NCBI GenBank assembly: GCA_023473425.1
Contig: JAMCYG010000013.1
Location: 1-44,256, forward strand
DNA: 44,256 nt
Direction: 5' to 3'
From: Candidatus Martarchaeota archaeon
GTDB taxonomy: Archaea; Micrarchaeota; Micrarchaeia; Micrarchaeales; Micrarchaeaceae
Position 1 is the stretch's first letter. Every line of letters starts with the position of its first letter. This document shows positions 32,641 through 41,013 of the stretch, one piece after another. The notes beneath the pieces are model-generated. The model worked only from the letters and a program-made list of their open reading frames with translations. It was not told the DNA's origin and did no database searches. The position numbers and the translations under genes were made by a program.

Positions 32641-33732
32641 CTAGAGCACTTTAGCCGGACCGCTGCCAGTTATCAATATGTCATCCTCGAGGCGTATGCC
32701 GCCGAAGCCTGGTATGTATATACCTGGCTCATCGCTGAACACCATGTTCCTTTTGAGTTTGAAATTCATCTTCGGCGCCAGGGCGAACTTCATGCTATCG
32801 TGTACGTCCAAGCCTATCGAGTGCCCAAGTGAGTGTATAAATGTTCCCTTGTATATGCCATTGCTTGCTCGGTCTATGAATCTTGCAGCTGCATCATGCA
32901 CAGCGCTACCAAGAGCACCCTCCACAGCTGCATTTCTTGCTGCCTCCTGTGCGCCTTCCACTGTTTTGTACATGTCCATTATTCTCTTATATTTCGATGA
33001 AGACTTATCCGGTTTGAACATGAAGGAGCGCGTCACATCAGAGCAGTAGTTGGCATACTTTGCCCCAACATCCAGAAGCACTATGCTATTCCCACGCAAC
33101 TTGGTCTCGTCAGGCATGTGATGTGGTAGTGCCGCATTCTTATCAAACGAAACTATACTCTCGAAGGATGGTTCATCAGCCCCAGCTTCTGCCATCAGGT
33201 AGTCAAACTGCATCGCCAACTGCTTCTCTGTCATACCTTCTTTAAAGTACTCTTCTATCTGAGAGAGCGCCTTTTTGACTATATTACTTGCCTTCCTAAT
33301 CGCGTTTATCTCATCAGCATCCTTCACGACCCTTGCATTCTCAAACGATTCCGTAGAATCAGAGAATTTGCTGCCTGGTGAATGCTTCTTCATAGCCATG
33401 TAGTATGCATAAGGTAAAAATCCTGCATTAAAGCCTACTCTCTTGTTCTTCAGAATTCCATGGAAGTCATTCCATACTTCCCTTGCACGTTCTACTTCTA
33501 TAAGATCCATACCTTTTGGCTTCTGACTCTTTGCTATACCATACTCGAGCTTCGAGACTAGCAGCTTGGTCCTCTTTCTCTCTGCGATTAGTATGCACTG
33601 CTCGAACAGCCCACCACTGAAACCTGTCAGATACTTAAAGTTGCTGTCCATGTTTCCGGTGTTCATGATGACTATTGCGTCATTCTTCGAATTCTCAAAA
33701 ACTTTGTCGAGCCTTTTTGTTACGTCTTTCAT
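32641..33732 (-). CDS. M24-family aminopeptidase (Xaa-Pro peptidase-like)
   Basis: Creatinase/prolidase-type metallopeptidase of 363 residues. An N-terminal domain is followed by the catalytic pita-bread domain from about residue 135. The five metal ligands are visible: Asp in VLLDVGAKY, Asp in YCSDVTRSF, His in HSLGHSIGLDVHD, Glu in FSDEPGIYIPG and Glu in GIRLEDD. It would remove N-terminal residues before proline or split Xaa-Pro dipeptides. ATG 33732 follows GGTGTGGAGT; ATG 33744 is the alternative. It is divergent from another peptidase gene, suggesting that peptide breakdown genes cluster here. Confidence 0.92.
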   Translation of the reverse strand: MKDVTKRLDKVFENSKNDAIVIMNTGNMDSNFKYLTGFSGGLFEQCILIAERKRTKLLVSKLEYGIAKSQKPKGMDLIEVERAREVWNDFHGILKNKRVGFNAGFLPYAYYMAMKKHSPGSKFSDSTESFENARVVKDADEINAIRKASNIVKKALSQIEEYFKEGMTEKQLAMQFDYLMAEAGADEPSFESIVSFDKNAALPHHMPDETKLRGNSIVLLDVGAKYANYCSDVTRSFMFKPDKSSSKYKRIMDMYKTVEGAQEAARNAAVEGALGSAVHDAAARFIDRASNGIYKGTFIHSLGHSIGLDVHDSMKFALAPKMNFKLKRNMVFSDEPGIYIPGFGGIRLEDDILITGSGPAKVL

Positions 33733-33883
33733 ACTCCACACCATTAATCCTAAACAGGACTTTGTAGAGAATGATTATAAACCCGATAGAAATATCAAAA
33801 GGAAAGCAAGAAGGCATTAGCAGGATACCGCTTTTTACACAAGAATATAATATCTTCGTTGTTAAGAGGGTTTAGTGATGCGC

Positions 33884-36421
33884 ATGGTTAGCAAGGAGAG
33901 GCATGCAGGTCTTGGTGACAATGTTGTCCCTGAAAATTATGAGATAAGAATAGAACCGAATCTGAAGACATTTGTATTCGAGGGCAGCGAGACCATAGAG
34001 GTAATGGTGAAGAGGTCGTCGAAGGACATAACGCTCAATGTGAAGGACTTGAAGGTAAAAAGCGCATTGGTTTCTTCGGCAGGCAAGAAGCAAACTGCAA
34101 GAATTGCCTACTCAAAAAGAAAGGAGGAGGTGCTGCTATTGCTTGACAAACCTGTTGCCGGGCGTGCCGTGATTTCAATTGTATTCGAGGGAGTGCACAA
34201 TGATAAAATGTACGGATTTTACAGGAGCAAGTATAATTACAATGGCAAAGACGATTATATAGTGTCTACCCAGTTCGAGGCTCCAGATGCAAGAGCTGCA
34301 TTTCCATGCTTTGATGAGCCATCGTTCAAGGCGACCTTCGACCTGACTCTAGTTGTAGACGAAGGCCTTGAAGCGATCTCAAACATGCCTGTGAAATCCA
34401 AGCGCCGCAGTGGGAGAAAGTACGAGGTGGAATTCATGCGAACCCCAAAGATGTCCACTTACCTTCTTTTCATGGCCGTAGGAAGATTTGAATATCTATC
34501 AACAAAGAGGAATAACCTACTCATGAGGGCAGTAACAACTTCTGGCAAGAAGGATAATGCCAGGCTAGCCCTGCAGTACACTGTAAAGTTTGTTGACTTT
34601 TACGAGAAATATTTCGGCATAAAATATCCACTACCCAAACTTGACATAATTGCGATACCAGATTTCGCTGCAGGAGCCATGGAGAACTGGGGGGCGATAA
34701 CATTCAGGGAAATAGCAATGCTTGGGAACTCTAAGAGTGCTGCTGCAGTAAAGAGGAATATAGCTGTAACCGTGGCGCATGAGCTTGCACATCAGTGGTT
34801 CGGAGACCTTGTCACAATGTGGTGGTGGGACGACCTATGGCTCAACGAAAGCTTCGCCACGTTTATGAGCTATAAGGCAATATCTGCAGTATTCCCGAGC
34901 TGGAAGATGGATATCGAGTATATAACTGACGTTGTCACCAGCGCTCTAGCTGCTGATGCGCTTAAATCTACGCATCCAGTCAGCGTCAAGGTAGATTCTC
35001 CGCAGAAGATAGACGAGATCTTCGACGCAATAAGCTATGATAAGGGGGGCACTATACTGATGATGCTTGAAGATTACGTCGGAGTAGAGGTATTCAGAAA
35101 GGGCCTGCACGACTACCTGAAGAAGTACAGCTATTCCAACGCTACCAAGTATGATCTCTGGGGGGAGATAGACTTCGCAGCAAGAAAGGCCCACGCGGCG
35201 CAGAACGTCAGCAGGATTGCGAGCCAGTGGCTCAATGAGAAGGGCTATCCGATAATCAGGGTAGAAAAAAACGGAGAGCATATAACACTCTCCCAGAAGC
35301 GCTTCACTTTAGAAAAAGATATGAACATGCTGCAGCCGCGTCTAATACCTGTACATTACATGGACAGTGCCGGAAAGGAGAGGAAGGTTCTCGTGTCCAA
35401 GAGCCTGGCAAGCATAGAAACTCCAATGGTAAGCTGGGTGAAGCTTAATCTCGGCCAGAGGGCGCTGTACAGAGTTGCATATCCTGAAAGTATGCTATCC
35501 GAGATAGGCATGCAGATAAAGGCAGGTGGGATAAAGGGGCTTGATGCATGGGGCATACTCAACGATTTGTTTGCACTGACAAGATCAAGTAGGATCGGAG
35601 CCATAGAGTTCCTGGAATTCATAGAGAAATACTGCGATAATGCTGCATATCCTCTTAATAAAGATATATTTGGATGGCTGGGCTGGCTACATACCATGAC
35701 CCGCGGCTCGGAGCTGCAGCGCAGAGTGGAGTTGCACATGCTGTTTCATGGTAAGAGGGCGATGGCAAAGATTGCGCTAACACCAAAGGAAAACGAAGAT
35801 ATATCAGTTACTGAATTGAGAAATGCATCCTTGTCAGCTCTCGGAATGGTTGGAGACCGCAGTACAGTTGCCATAGCAAGGAAACTGCTGTCTGCCCAAT
35901 TTAAATCCGGAAAGGAGATGGCCAGTAACATCCGCTCTACAGTGTACACAATAGTCGCAAGGAATGGAGGGTCTGTAGACTATGACAGGTTCGTAAAGAT
36001 GAGAAAGGCGGATACGCCGCCTGATGAGGATCACTACTTACTAGCAGCCATATCCTCATTTAGCGAGAAAGGAATTGTCAAACAGGCGTTGGAGTACTCG
36101 CTAAGCGAAAAGGTGAGGCTGCAGGACGCTTACATAATACCTACGATCGCCTCTTCGACGGATGCCGGTGCCGACCTCGCCTGGCCTTGGATAAAAGAAA
36201 ACTGGAGCATTATTATGAAAAAGATACCACCGTCTACGCACCTCCTTGAGAGGTTCGTATCACCTCTGAGCGTGGTGCGCGACAGGACGACTCTGAAAGA
36301 GATAAAGGAATTCTTCTCGAAAAGGGGCAATAAACGGGGCGACATAACCAAAGAATACGCGGAAACAGTGGAGCGCATAGAGGCAAATATACGCTTCATG
36401 GAGCGCAATCACCTTTCTTGA
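33884..36421 (+). CDS. M1-family zinc aminopeptidase (APN/tricorn-factor-like)
   Basis: Large gluzincin aminopeptidase of 845 residues, similar to archaeal tricorn-interacting factors F2/F3. The N-terminal beta domain is followed by the catalytic domain with GAMEN (near residue 264), the zinc motif HELAHQW and the NESFA glutamate, then a beta segment and a long C-terminal helical domain (ERAP1-like). It trims small peptides from the N-terminus. AGTGAT four nt before ATG 33884 matches the local start rule; ATG 33878 and GTG 33875 are possible. No signal peptide is seen, so it is cytoplasmic. Confidence 0.95.
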   Translation: MVSKERHAGLGDNVVPENYEIRIEPNLKTFVFEGSETIEVMVKRSSKDITLNVKDLKVKSALVSSAGKKQTARIAYSKRKEEVLLLLDKPVAGRAVISIVFEGVHNDKMYGFYRSKYNYNGKDDYIVSTQFEAPDARAAFPCFDEPSFKATFDLTLVVDEGLEAISNMPVKSKRRSGRKYEVEFMRTPKMSTYLLFMAVGRFEYLSTKRNNLLMRAVTTSGKKDNARLALQYTVKFVDFYEKYFGIKYPLPKLDIIAIPDFAAGAMENWGAITFREIAMLGNSKSAAAVKRNIAVTVAHELAHQWFGDLVTMWWWDDLWLNESFATFMSYKAISAVFPSWKMDIEYITDVVTSALAADALKSTHPVSVKVDSPQKIDEIFDAISYDKGGTILMMLEDYVGVEVFRKGLHDYLKKYSYSNATKYDLWGEIDFAARKAHAAQNVSRIASQWLNEKGYPIIRVEKNGEHITLSQKRFTLEKDMNMLQPRLIPVHYMDSAGKERKVLVSKSLASIETPMVSWVKLNLGQRALYRVAYPESMLSEIGMQIKAGGIKGLDAWGILNDLFALTRSSRIGAIEFLEFIEKYCDNAAYPLNKDIFGWLGWLHTMTRGSELQRRVELHMLFHGKRAMAKIALTPKENEDISVTELRNASLSALGMVGDRSTVAIARKLLSAQFKSGKEMASNIRSTVYTIVARNGGSVDYDRFVKMRKADTPPDEDHYLLAAISSFSEKGIVKQALEYSLSEKVRLQDAYIIPTIASSTDAGADLAWPWIKENWSIIMKKIPPSTHLLERFVSPLSVVRDRTTLKEIKEFFSKRGNKRGDITKEYAETVERIEANIRFMERNHLS

Positions 36422-36706
36422 GTACATGGGCGGCGCTTACAGCGCTGCTCCATAGTGCTATATTATATATCTTGGCGTTCCATATTTTACTGTCAAACAG
36501 TCATATTAAGCAAAGGTTGAGAAGGTCGTTTAGCATGTTGACATTCAAGCGCGTAAGACTGCAAGCCCGTACGAGGGCGCGCAGACGCGAAATGGCTCTC
36601 TCGGTTGCACCGCAGGCGTAGCCTGCGCAGGCTCTTCCTTTGAAATAGGACTGTCTGGCGTCAGCGCAAGCCAAAACCGGCTTTGCGAAGTAAATAAAGT
36701 GATAAG
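36422..36706. other. Structured intergenic region before dnaG, possible RNA
   Basis: About 285 nt. A TATTATATATC element at 36470-36480 could start a transcript near 36497. Downstream are several stems: GCCC/GGGC near 36564-36577, the 7-bp hairpin CGCAGGC-GTA-GCCTGCG (36611-36627) and GCAAGCC with GGCTTTGC near 36666-36687. No tRNA, SRP or RNase P landmark is seen, and no frame looks coding. It may be a structured dnaG leader or a separate non-coding RNA. Confidence 0.35.
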
Positions 36707-38242
36707 ATGGCGAAGACATACATAGATATAGTAAAGTACATGGTTACTGCAAATTTTGAGATAAAGGGAATGGTCGAAAAGCCCGATATAATAGGCGCTG
36801 TTTTTGGCCAGACGGAAGGTCTTCTGGGAACTGACCTTGATCTAAGGGAGCTACAGAAGAATGGCAAGATAGGCAGGATAGAGATCGAGTCGAGTGCTAG
36901 CAGTGGTCGCACACACGGGAAGCTCTATCTTCCATCATCGCTCAGTAGGGTCGAGACGTGCATACTTGGCGCTGCCATAGAGACTGTAGATAGGGTCGGC
37001 CCGTTTGAGACGTCATTCAAGGTTCTGTCAATAAGCGACACTAGGAACGATAAGCGCAAGAACATAGTCAATAGGGCCAAGGAGCTGCTGAAGACAATGT
37101 CATCCACTGACACTCCAGGCAGCAAGGAGATAGCCGACTTAGTAGAAAGTGAATTTAAGTCAAGCGTGATAGGGACATACGGCCCTGATGCCTTGCCTGC
37201 CGGTCCAGAAATATCTTCCAGCGACGAGGTCATAATAGTAGAAGGCAGAGCCGACGTCATAAACCTGCTCAAATGCGATATAGCCAATGCAATAGCGGTC
37301 GGGGGCGCCGCAGGGAAGATACCGAAGACTATACTTGACCTTTGCGCCAAGAAGACAGTAACACTGTTTGTCGATGGCGACAGGGGAGGCGACATGATAA
37401 TAAGGAACATGATCAGCGCTGCTGATATAGACTTCGTTGCAAAGGCGCCTGATGGTAAGGAGGTTGAGGAGCTTGCAAGGAAGGAAGTAATAAAATCCCT
37501 GAGAAGCAGGATGCCTATGGACCAGTACATGGCTATAAACAAGATAGGGAGCCAGCACAATGGCAGGAACCACAACGGCGAGCGTGACTTCAGGAATCAT
37601 GCTTCGGAGATTGAGCAGGATAGAGTGCCAGAGAGGCAACCTGACAGGCAAGAGGAAGGGTACGAACCTATAGAATCACATCAGGCACAGACCCAGAACC
37701 AGAGGCCACAGGAGCAGCAAACCCGTGACGAGTTCCTAAGCCCGGATGAGATAGGCAACAGGGTGAGGAGCATCTCGAAAAGCGGATATTCCGGAGAACG
37801 CAGCAGAAGCGAAGAGGCACACGATTCTACCGGCAGTGAAGAAAGTACAGTCGATCTCGGAATAAGAAGCATGGATGAACCGCGCAATGGTGGAGGCATT
37901 TCTTCGATACCAGACATAAGCGCTCCGGAGCAACGCACCGCAAGTATAGATGAGAAGCTCTCGGCGAGCTTTATTGCGGCGCTCGATGACCTAAAGAATA
38001 CACTGAGGGGCAGGCTCTATGACTCGAATGGCGGAGTGATAAAGGAAGTGCCAATAAGAGAGATAATACCCACGTTGCAGGACTCCAACGGCACTTTCGC
38101 GGTCGTGTTCGATGGCATAATAACGCAGAGGCTGTTGGACTTGGCGTACAAAACCGGAATAAAGGCGCTGTACGGCATAAGGTCTAGCCAGATAACAAGG
38201 AAGTATGGCAACGTCCTTGTCTACACAGCGGAGCACCAGTAA
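36707..38242 (+). CDS. dnaG: Archaeal DnaG-type primase (TOPRIM)
   Basis: Archaeal DnaG homologue of 511 residues, known from other archaea as a primase and as an exosome-associated protein. The TOPRIM domain (about residues 170-270) has the Glu of IVEGRADV and the DGD of LFVDGDRGGD. Between about residues 283 and 414 is a long low-complexity linker rich in Gln, Glu, Arg and Ser; the conserved C-terminal domain (LDDLKNTLRGRLYDS to the end) follows. GTGAT three nt upstream sets the ATG. A hairpin terminator lies shortly after the stop. Confidence 0.94.
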   Translation: MAKTYIDIVKYMVTANFEIKGMVEKPDIIGAVFGQTEGLLGTDLDLRELQKNGKIGRIEIESSASSGRTHGKLYLPSSLSRVETCILGAAIETVDRVGPFETSFKVLSISDTRNDKRKNIVNRAKELLKTMSSTDTPGSKEIADLVESEFKSSVIGTYGPDALPAGPEISSSDEVIIVEGRADVINLLKCDIANAIAVGGAAGKIPKTILDLCAKKTVTLFVDGDRGGDMIIRNMISAADIDFVAKAPDGKEVEELARKEVIKSLRSRMPMDQYMAINKIGSQHNGRNHNGERDFRNHASEIEQDRVPERQPDRQEEGYEPIESHQAQTQNQRPQEQQTRDEFLSPDEIGNRVRSISKSGYSGERSRSEEAHDSTGSEESTVDLGIRSMDEPRNGGGISSIPDISAPEQRTASIDEKLSASFIAALDDLKNTLRGRLYDSNGGVIKEVPIREIIPTLQDSNGTFAVVFDGIITQRLLDLAYKTGIKALYGIRSSQITRKYGNVLVYTAEHQ

Positions 38243-38268
38243 TGGGTGCACCGCCTTTCTTCTCCTAC

Positions 38269-38300
38269 AAGCCCCGCATGTGCGGGGTTTATATTCTTTT
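38269..38300 (+). terminator. GC-rich hairpin terminator after dnaG
   Basis: CCCCGCA (38272-38278) and TGCGGGG (38281-38287, allowing a TG loop) make a strong stem, extended by A-T and G-U pairs at its base, followed by TTT and a T-rich tail ending CTTTT. It lies 30 nt after the dnaG stop and just before the operator-like repeat of the next gene, so it separates the two transcription units. Confidence 0.7.
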
Positions 38301-38302
38301 AT

Positions 38303-38334
38303 GGTTTAAACTTAAACTGGTTTAAATTTAAACT
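38303..38334. promoter_or_regulatory. Tandem 16-bp operator-like repeat before padR gene
   Basis: Two directly abutting copies, GGTTTAAACTTAAACT (38303-38318) and GGTTTAAATTTAAACT (38319-38334), differ at one base. Each is itself close to a palindrome (AGTTTAA/TTAAACT arms across the junction). They end 17 nt before the start codon of the PadR-like gene and overlap any TATA box, as expected for autorepression by a dimeric winged-helix regulator. Confidence 0.65.
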
Positions 38335-38351
38335 AATAAACTAATGATCTG

Positions 38352-38789
38352 ATGAAAATCAAAGCAGCGGCAGCATCGGCAAACCAGATACCTAACTTCC
38401 ATAAAGCAGTCGGAAAGGATATACGAAGGGTAGCCCTGAGAATACTCATACTGTACAAGCTGGCGCACTGCAGGACTAACTACTATTCGCTTGTTAAGGA
38501 CATACAGAAGATGCAATTGGAGAGGGCAAAGGCGCATATGTCAGCAGGAAGTACGTCAGCATGGACGGACAGGATTACCGCTGCAAGTCCGTCCGCTATC
38601 AAGAGTGAAATATACAACATCGTGTCGGCCCTTGAGAAGTCAGAGTATATAACGGCAGTCAAGCGGAAGTCAGGAGACCGTACGATGAAGTATTACAGAA
38701 TAACTCCTAGTGGAGTAAAAATTCTCAAGGAAACACAGGACGTACTAACGAGAACTGTGAAAGACATATCGAAGATAGTCGGAGAATGA
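38352..38789 (+). CDS. PadR-like winged-helix transcription regulator
   Basis: Regulator of 145 residues with a winged-helix domain: helices around IRRVALRILILYKL and the recognition region SAIKSEIYNIVSALEKSEYITAVKRKSGDRTMKYYRITPSGVKIL, whose last part is the wing and typical PadR ending. The segment between (residues 50-80) is longer than in small PadR proteins. It lies immediately before an ABC exporter, 9 nt from the ATPase gene, the common arrangement in which a PadR protein represses an efflux pump until a ligand binds. The tandem repeat in front of the gene is the likely operator. Confidence 0.8.
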   Translation: MKIKAAAASANQIPNFHKAVGKDIRRVALRILILYKLAHCRTNYYSLVKDIQKMQLERAKAHMSAGSTSAWTDRITAASPSAIKSEIYNIVSALEKSEYITAVKRKSGDRTMKYYRITPSGVKILKETQDVLTRTVKDISKIVGE

Positions 38790-38798
38790 GGTGAAGGC

Positions 38799-39803
38799 AT
38801 GGCAGCACAGTCTAATAACGTTATAGAAGTCAAAAATGTAGTAAAGAAATTTGGCGACTTTACTGCACTGAACAATGTGAGCTTCACGATAAAAGAAGGA
38901 GAGTTGTTTGGGCTGCTAGGCCCCAATGGAGCCGGCAAGACGACAATGATAAATCTTATACTCGGTCTCCTTAAAGTGACCTCAGGAACGATAATAATAG
39001 ACAGGGAAGACATTTCCCGCAATCCAGAGCGTATAAAAAAGATAATAGGGATGATGACGCAGGAAACAGTGGTAGAGCCAGACCTTACTGCAAAGCAGAA
39101 CCTAGAGCTATTCGCAAGACTCTACGGTCTCAGCGAGGCAGAGATGTCGAAGAGAGTGTCCGAGGCGCTGAAAGATGCCAACCTTGAGGACAAGGCGAAC
39201 GTCCGTGCAGGCACGTTCTCTGGAGGCATGCAGAGAAGGTTGGAACTCGTGAAGTCCATGGTTAATGTCCCGAAAATACTCATACTTGATGAACCGACCA
39301 CCGGGCTGGATGTCCAGAACAGGGTTGATATGTGGAAGCGCATAAGGGAGCTCAGCAAGAGGGGAGTGACAATAATCATGACTACACAATACTTAGAGGA
39401 AGCAGACTCGCTGTGTGAGAGGGTGGCTGTGATAGACCACGGGGAGGTGAAGGCCATAGGCACACCTTTAGAGCTGAAGAAGCAGGTTGCAACAAAGCCC
39501 ATACTCGAAATATTTGCGAAAGCCGATGTGCTGGACAGCATCGCCGAAATAATCAGAGTGAAGTACAAGCTGAAACCCGAGATATTGGGCGAGAAGCTTC
39601 TGGCTGAAATATCTGGCGACACAGCCAGCGTAGTCAGCGGAATCATGAAAGAGACTTCCAAGAGGAAGATAGAGATATATTCTATAAGCAGCAGGTTGCC
39701 GACCATGGATGACGTCTTCATAAAGCTCACAGGAAGCAGCCTCAGGGACACTACATCAGGCACGTATGAGTCTACGCGCTCGAAGATGATGACCAGGAGA
39801 TGA
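38799..39803 (+). CDS. ABC transporter ATP-binding protein (DrrA/CcmA type)
   Basis: ATPase of an ABC-2 exporter, 334 residues. Walker A is GPNGAGKTT (near residue 47), the signature FSGGMQRRLE, Walker B ILILDEPTTGLD and the switch region TTQYLEEAD, where Gln replaces the usual His, as in the DrrA drug-export subfamily. The C-terminal 100 residues are the accessory domain found in this group. GAGGTGAAGGC precedes the ATG. It is the second gene of the four-gene unit and pairs with the permease 18 nt downstream. Confidence 0.94.
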   Translation: MAAQSNNVIEVKNVVKKFGDFTALNNVSFTIKEGELFGLLGPNGAGKTTMINLILGLLKVTSGTIIIDREDISRNPERIKKIIGMMTQETVVEPDLTAKQNLELFARLYGLSEAEMSKRVSEALKDANLEDKANVRAGTFSGGMQRRLELVKSMVNVPKILILDEPTTGLDVQNRVDMWKRIRELSKRGVTIIMTTQYLEEADSLCERVAVIDHGEVKAIGTPLELKKQVATKPILEIFAKADVLDSIAEIIRVKYKLKPEILGEKLLAEISGDTASVVSGIMKETSKRKIEIYSISSRLPTMDDVFIKLTGSSLRDTTSGTYESTRSKMMTRR

Positions 39804-39821
39804 GAGTCAAGCAGTAAGCAA

Positions 39822-40988
39822 ATGAGAATAAATGAATGGAAGAGAGAGGATGATGATTTGTCAATAGGAAGGGATACGTTATCGCTGCTCCGCAGAGAGA
39901 TGATAATCTACGTCGCACACATTAAGACGAATGTGATAAGGGCACTCATATTTCCATTCATACTCATAATTATATTCAGCAACCTTGGCAGCAACAGTGC
40001 GGTTGGCATAACCACAGCAGTCGTCAACTATGCGAACAACCCCGCTTCAGCATCATTCTTGAGCTCGCTTCAATCGCAGAATACCCTTCAGATAACATCA
40101 GTAACAGATCTGTCGCAGGCAATGTCAATGCTGAAGAGCGGCAGCGCAGACTTGGTAGTTGTCATATTACCCACATTTCCTAGGACTGACGGCAGTAATC
40201 CTTCGGTGCAGATATACCACAGCAACAGCAATCTTGCAGGGACAGCTGGGGGTATATCTATAATAGAGCAGGCAGCGGCAAAATACGGGGCTGATCCTTC
40301 ATCCGCTACCGGCGACCCGCAGGCTGCATCGCATGTAGCCCAGCTTGTTGGAAGCAATCTGGCATATGGTTTCCAGATAAGCTATAAGACCTTCCTGATA
40401 GGCGGACTCATAGCGATGGTAGCAGCATTCGGAGCGATTTTTGGCGGTGGAGCCACGCTTATATCAGACAGGCAGCTAGGCAACCTGAAGGCGTTCCTCA
40501 TAACGCCGGTCAGCAAAAACGCTATAATATTGAGCAAGATACTCTACGGTACAATAGTATCGGTGATAGGCGGCATGCTTGCGCTAGGGCTTGGCATAGC
40601 AATGGGCGGTACGATGGCCATGGGCATCGCGGGGCTCCCGTACATCTTGGTGCTTGTCACCCTGATATCTATAGGCTTCAGTTCATTCACCGTTGTTCTG
40701 GCTTCAAGGGTAAAAAACATAGAGGCGTACCAAATATTCGCGCAGGTGATAGTGATGCCCCTATGGTTCCTGTCCGGAGCATTTTTCCCTGTAAGCAGCA
40801 TGCCGGCATGGATGCAGCCCATAAGTGTAGTCGATCCTATGACATATGCAACTACTGGGATAAGGTATGTCATGCTCTCCGGCTACTACCCGCTCCAGGC
40901 TTTCGGGACCGATATACTGGCGCTATTGTTGTTCTTCGCCCTAGGCTTTGGCTTGAGCTTCATACTTTTCAAGATGAGAATAGATTGA
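39822..40988 (+). CDS. ABC-2 type transporter permease
   Basis: Membrane subunit of 388 residues with one N-terminal transmembrane helix (near 28-50), a large extracellular domain of about 150 residues and five more helices in the C-terminal half, the classic ABC-2 layout; the motif region around QIFAQVIVMPLWFLSGAFFPVSSMP is conserved. The ATG at 39822 lacks a clear ribosome-binding sequence; a TTG at 39858 has GGATGAT three nt upstream and could be the true start. The exporter could move drugs, lipids or a surface polymer; the adjoining surface protein favours an envelope role, by inference. Confidence 0.9.
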   Translation: MRINEWKREDDDLSIGRDTLSLLRREMIIYVAHIKTNVIRALIFPFILIIIFSNLGSNSAVGITTAVVNYANNPASASFLSSLQSQNTLQITSVTDLSQAMSMLKSGSADLVVVILPTFPRTDGSNPSVQIYHSNSNLAGTAGGISIIEQAAAKYGADPSSATGDPQAASHVAQLVGSNLAYGFQISYKTFLIGGLIAMVAAFGAIFGGGATLISDRQLGNLKAFLITPVSKNAIILSKILYGTIVSVIGGMLALGLGIAMGGTMAMGIAGLPYILVLVTLISIGFSSFTVVLASRVKNIEAYQIFAQVIVMPLWFLSGAFFPVSSMPAWMQPISVVDPMTYATTGIRYVMLSGYYPLQAFGTDILALLLFFALGFGLSFILFKMRID

Positions 40989-41013
40989 AAATGAAACGTG
41001 TTATGGTGAGAGA

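Noticed and set aside
36541-36690. tRNA, SRP RNA or RNase P RNA before dnaG
   Set aside because: No T-loop TTCRA, no RNase P conserved regions and no SRP helix-8 signature; only generic stems.
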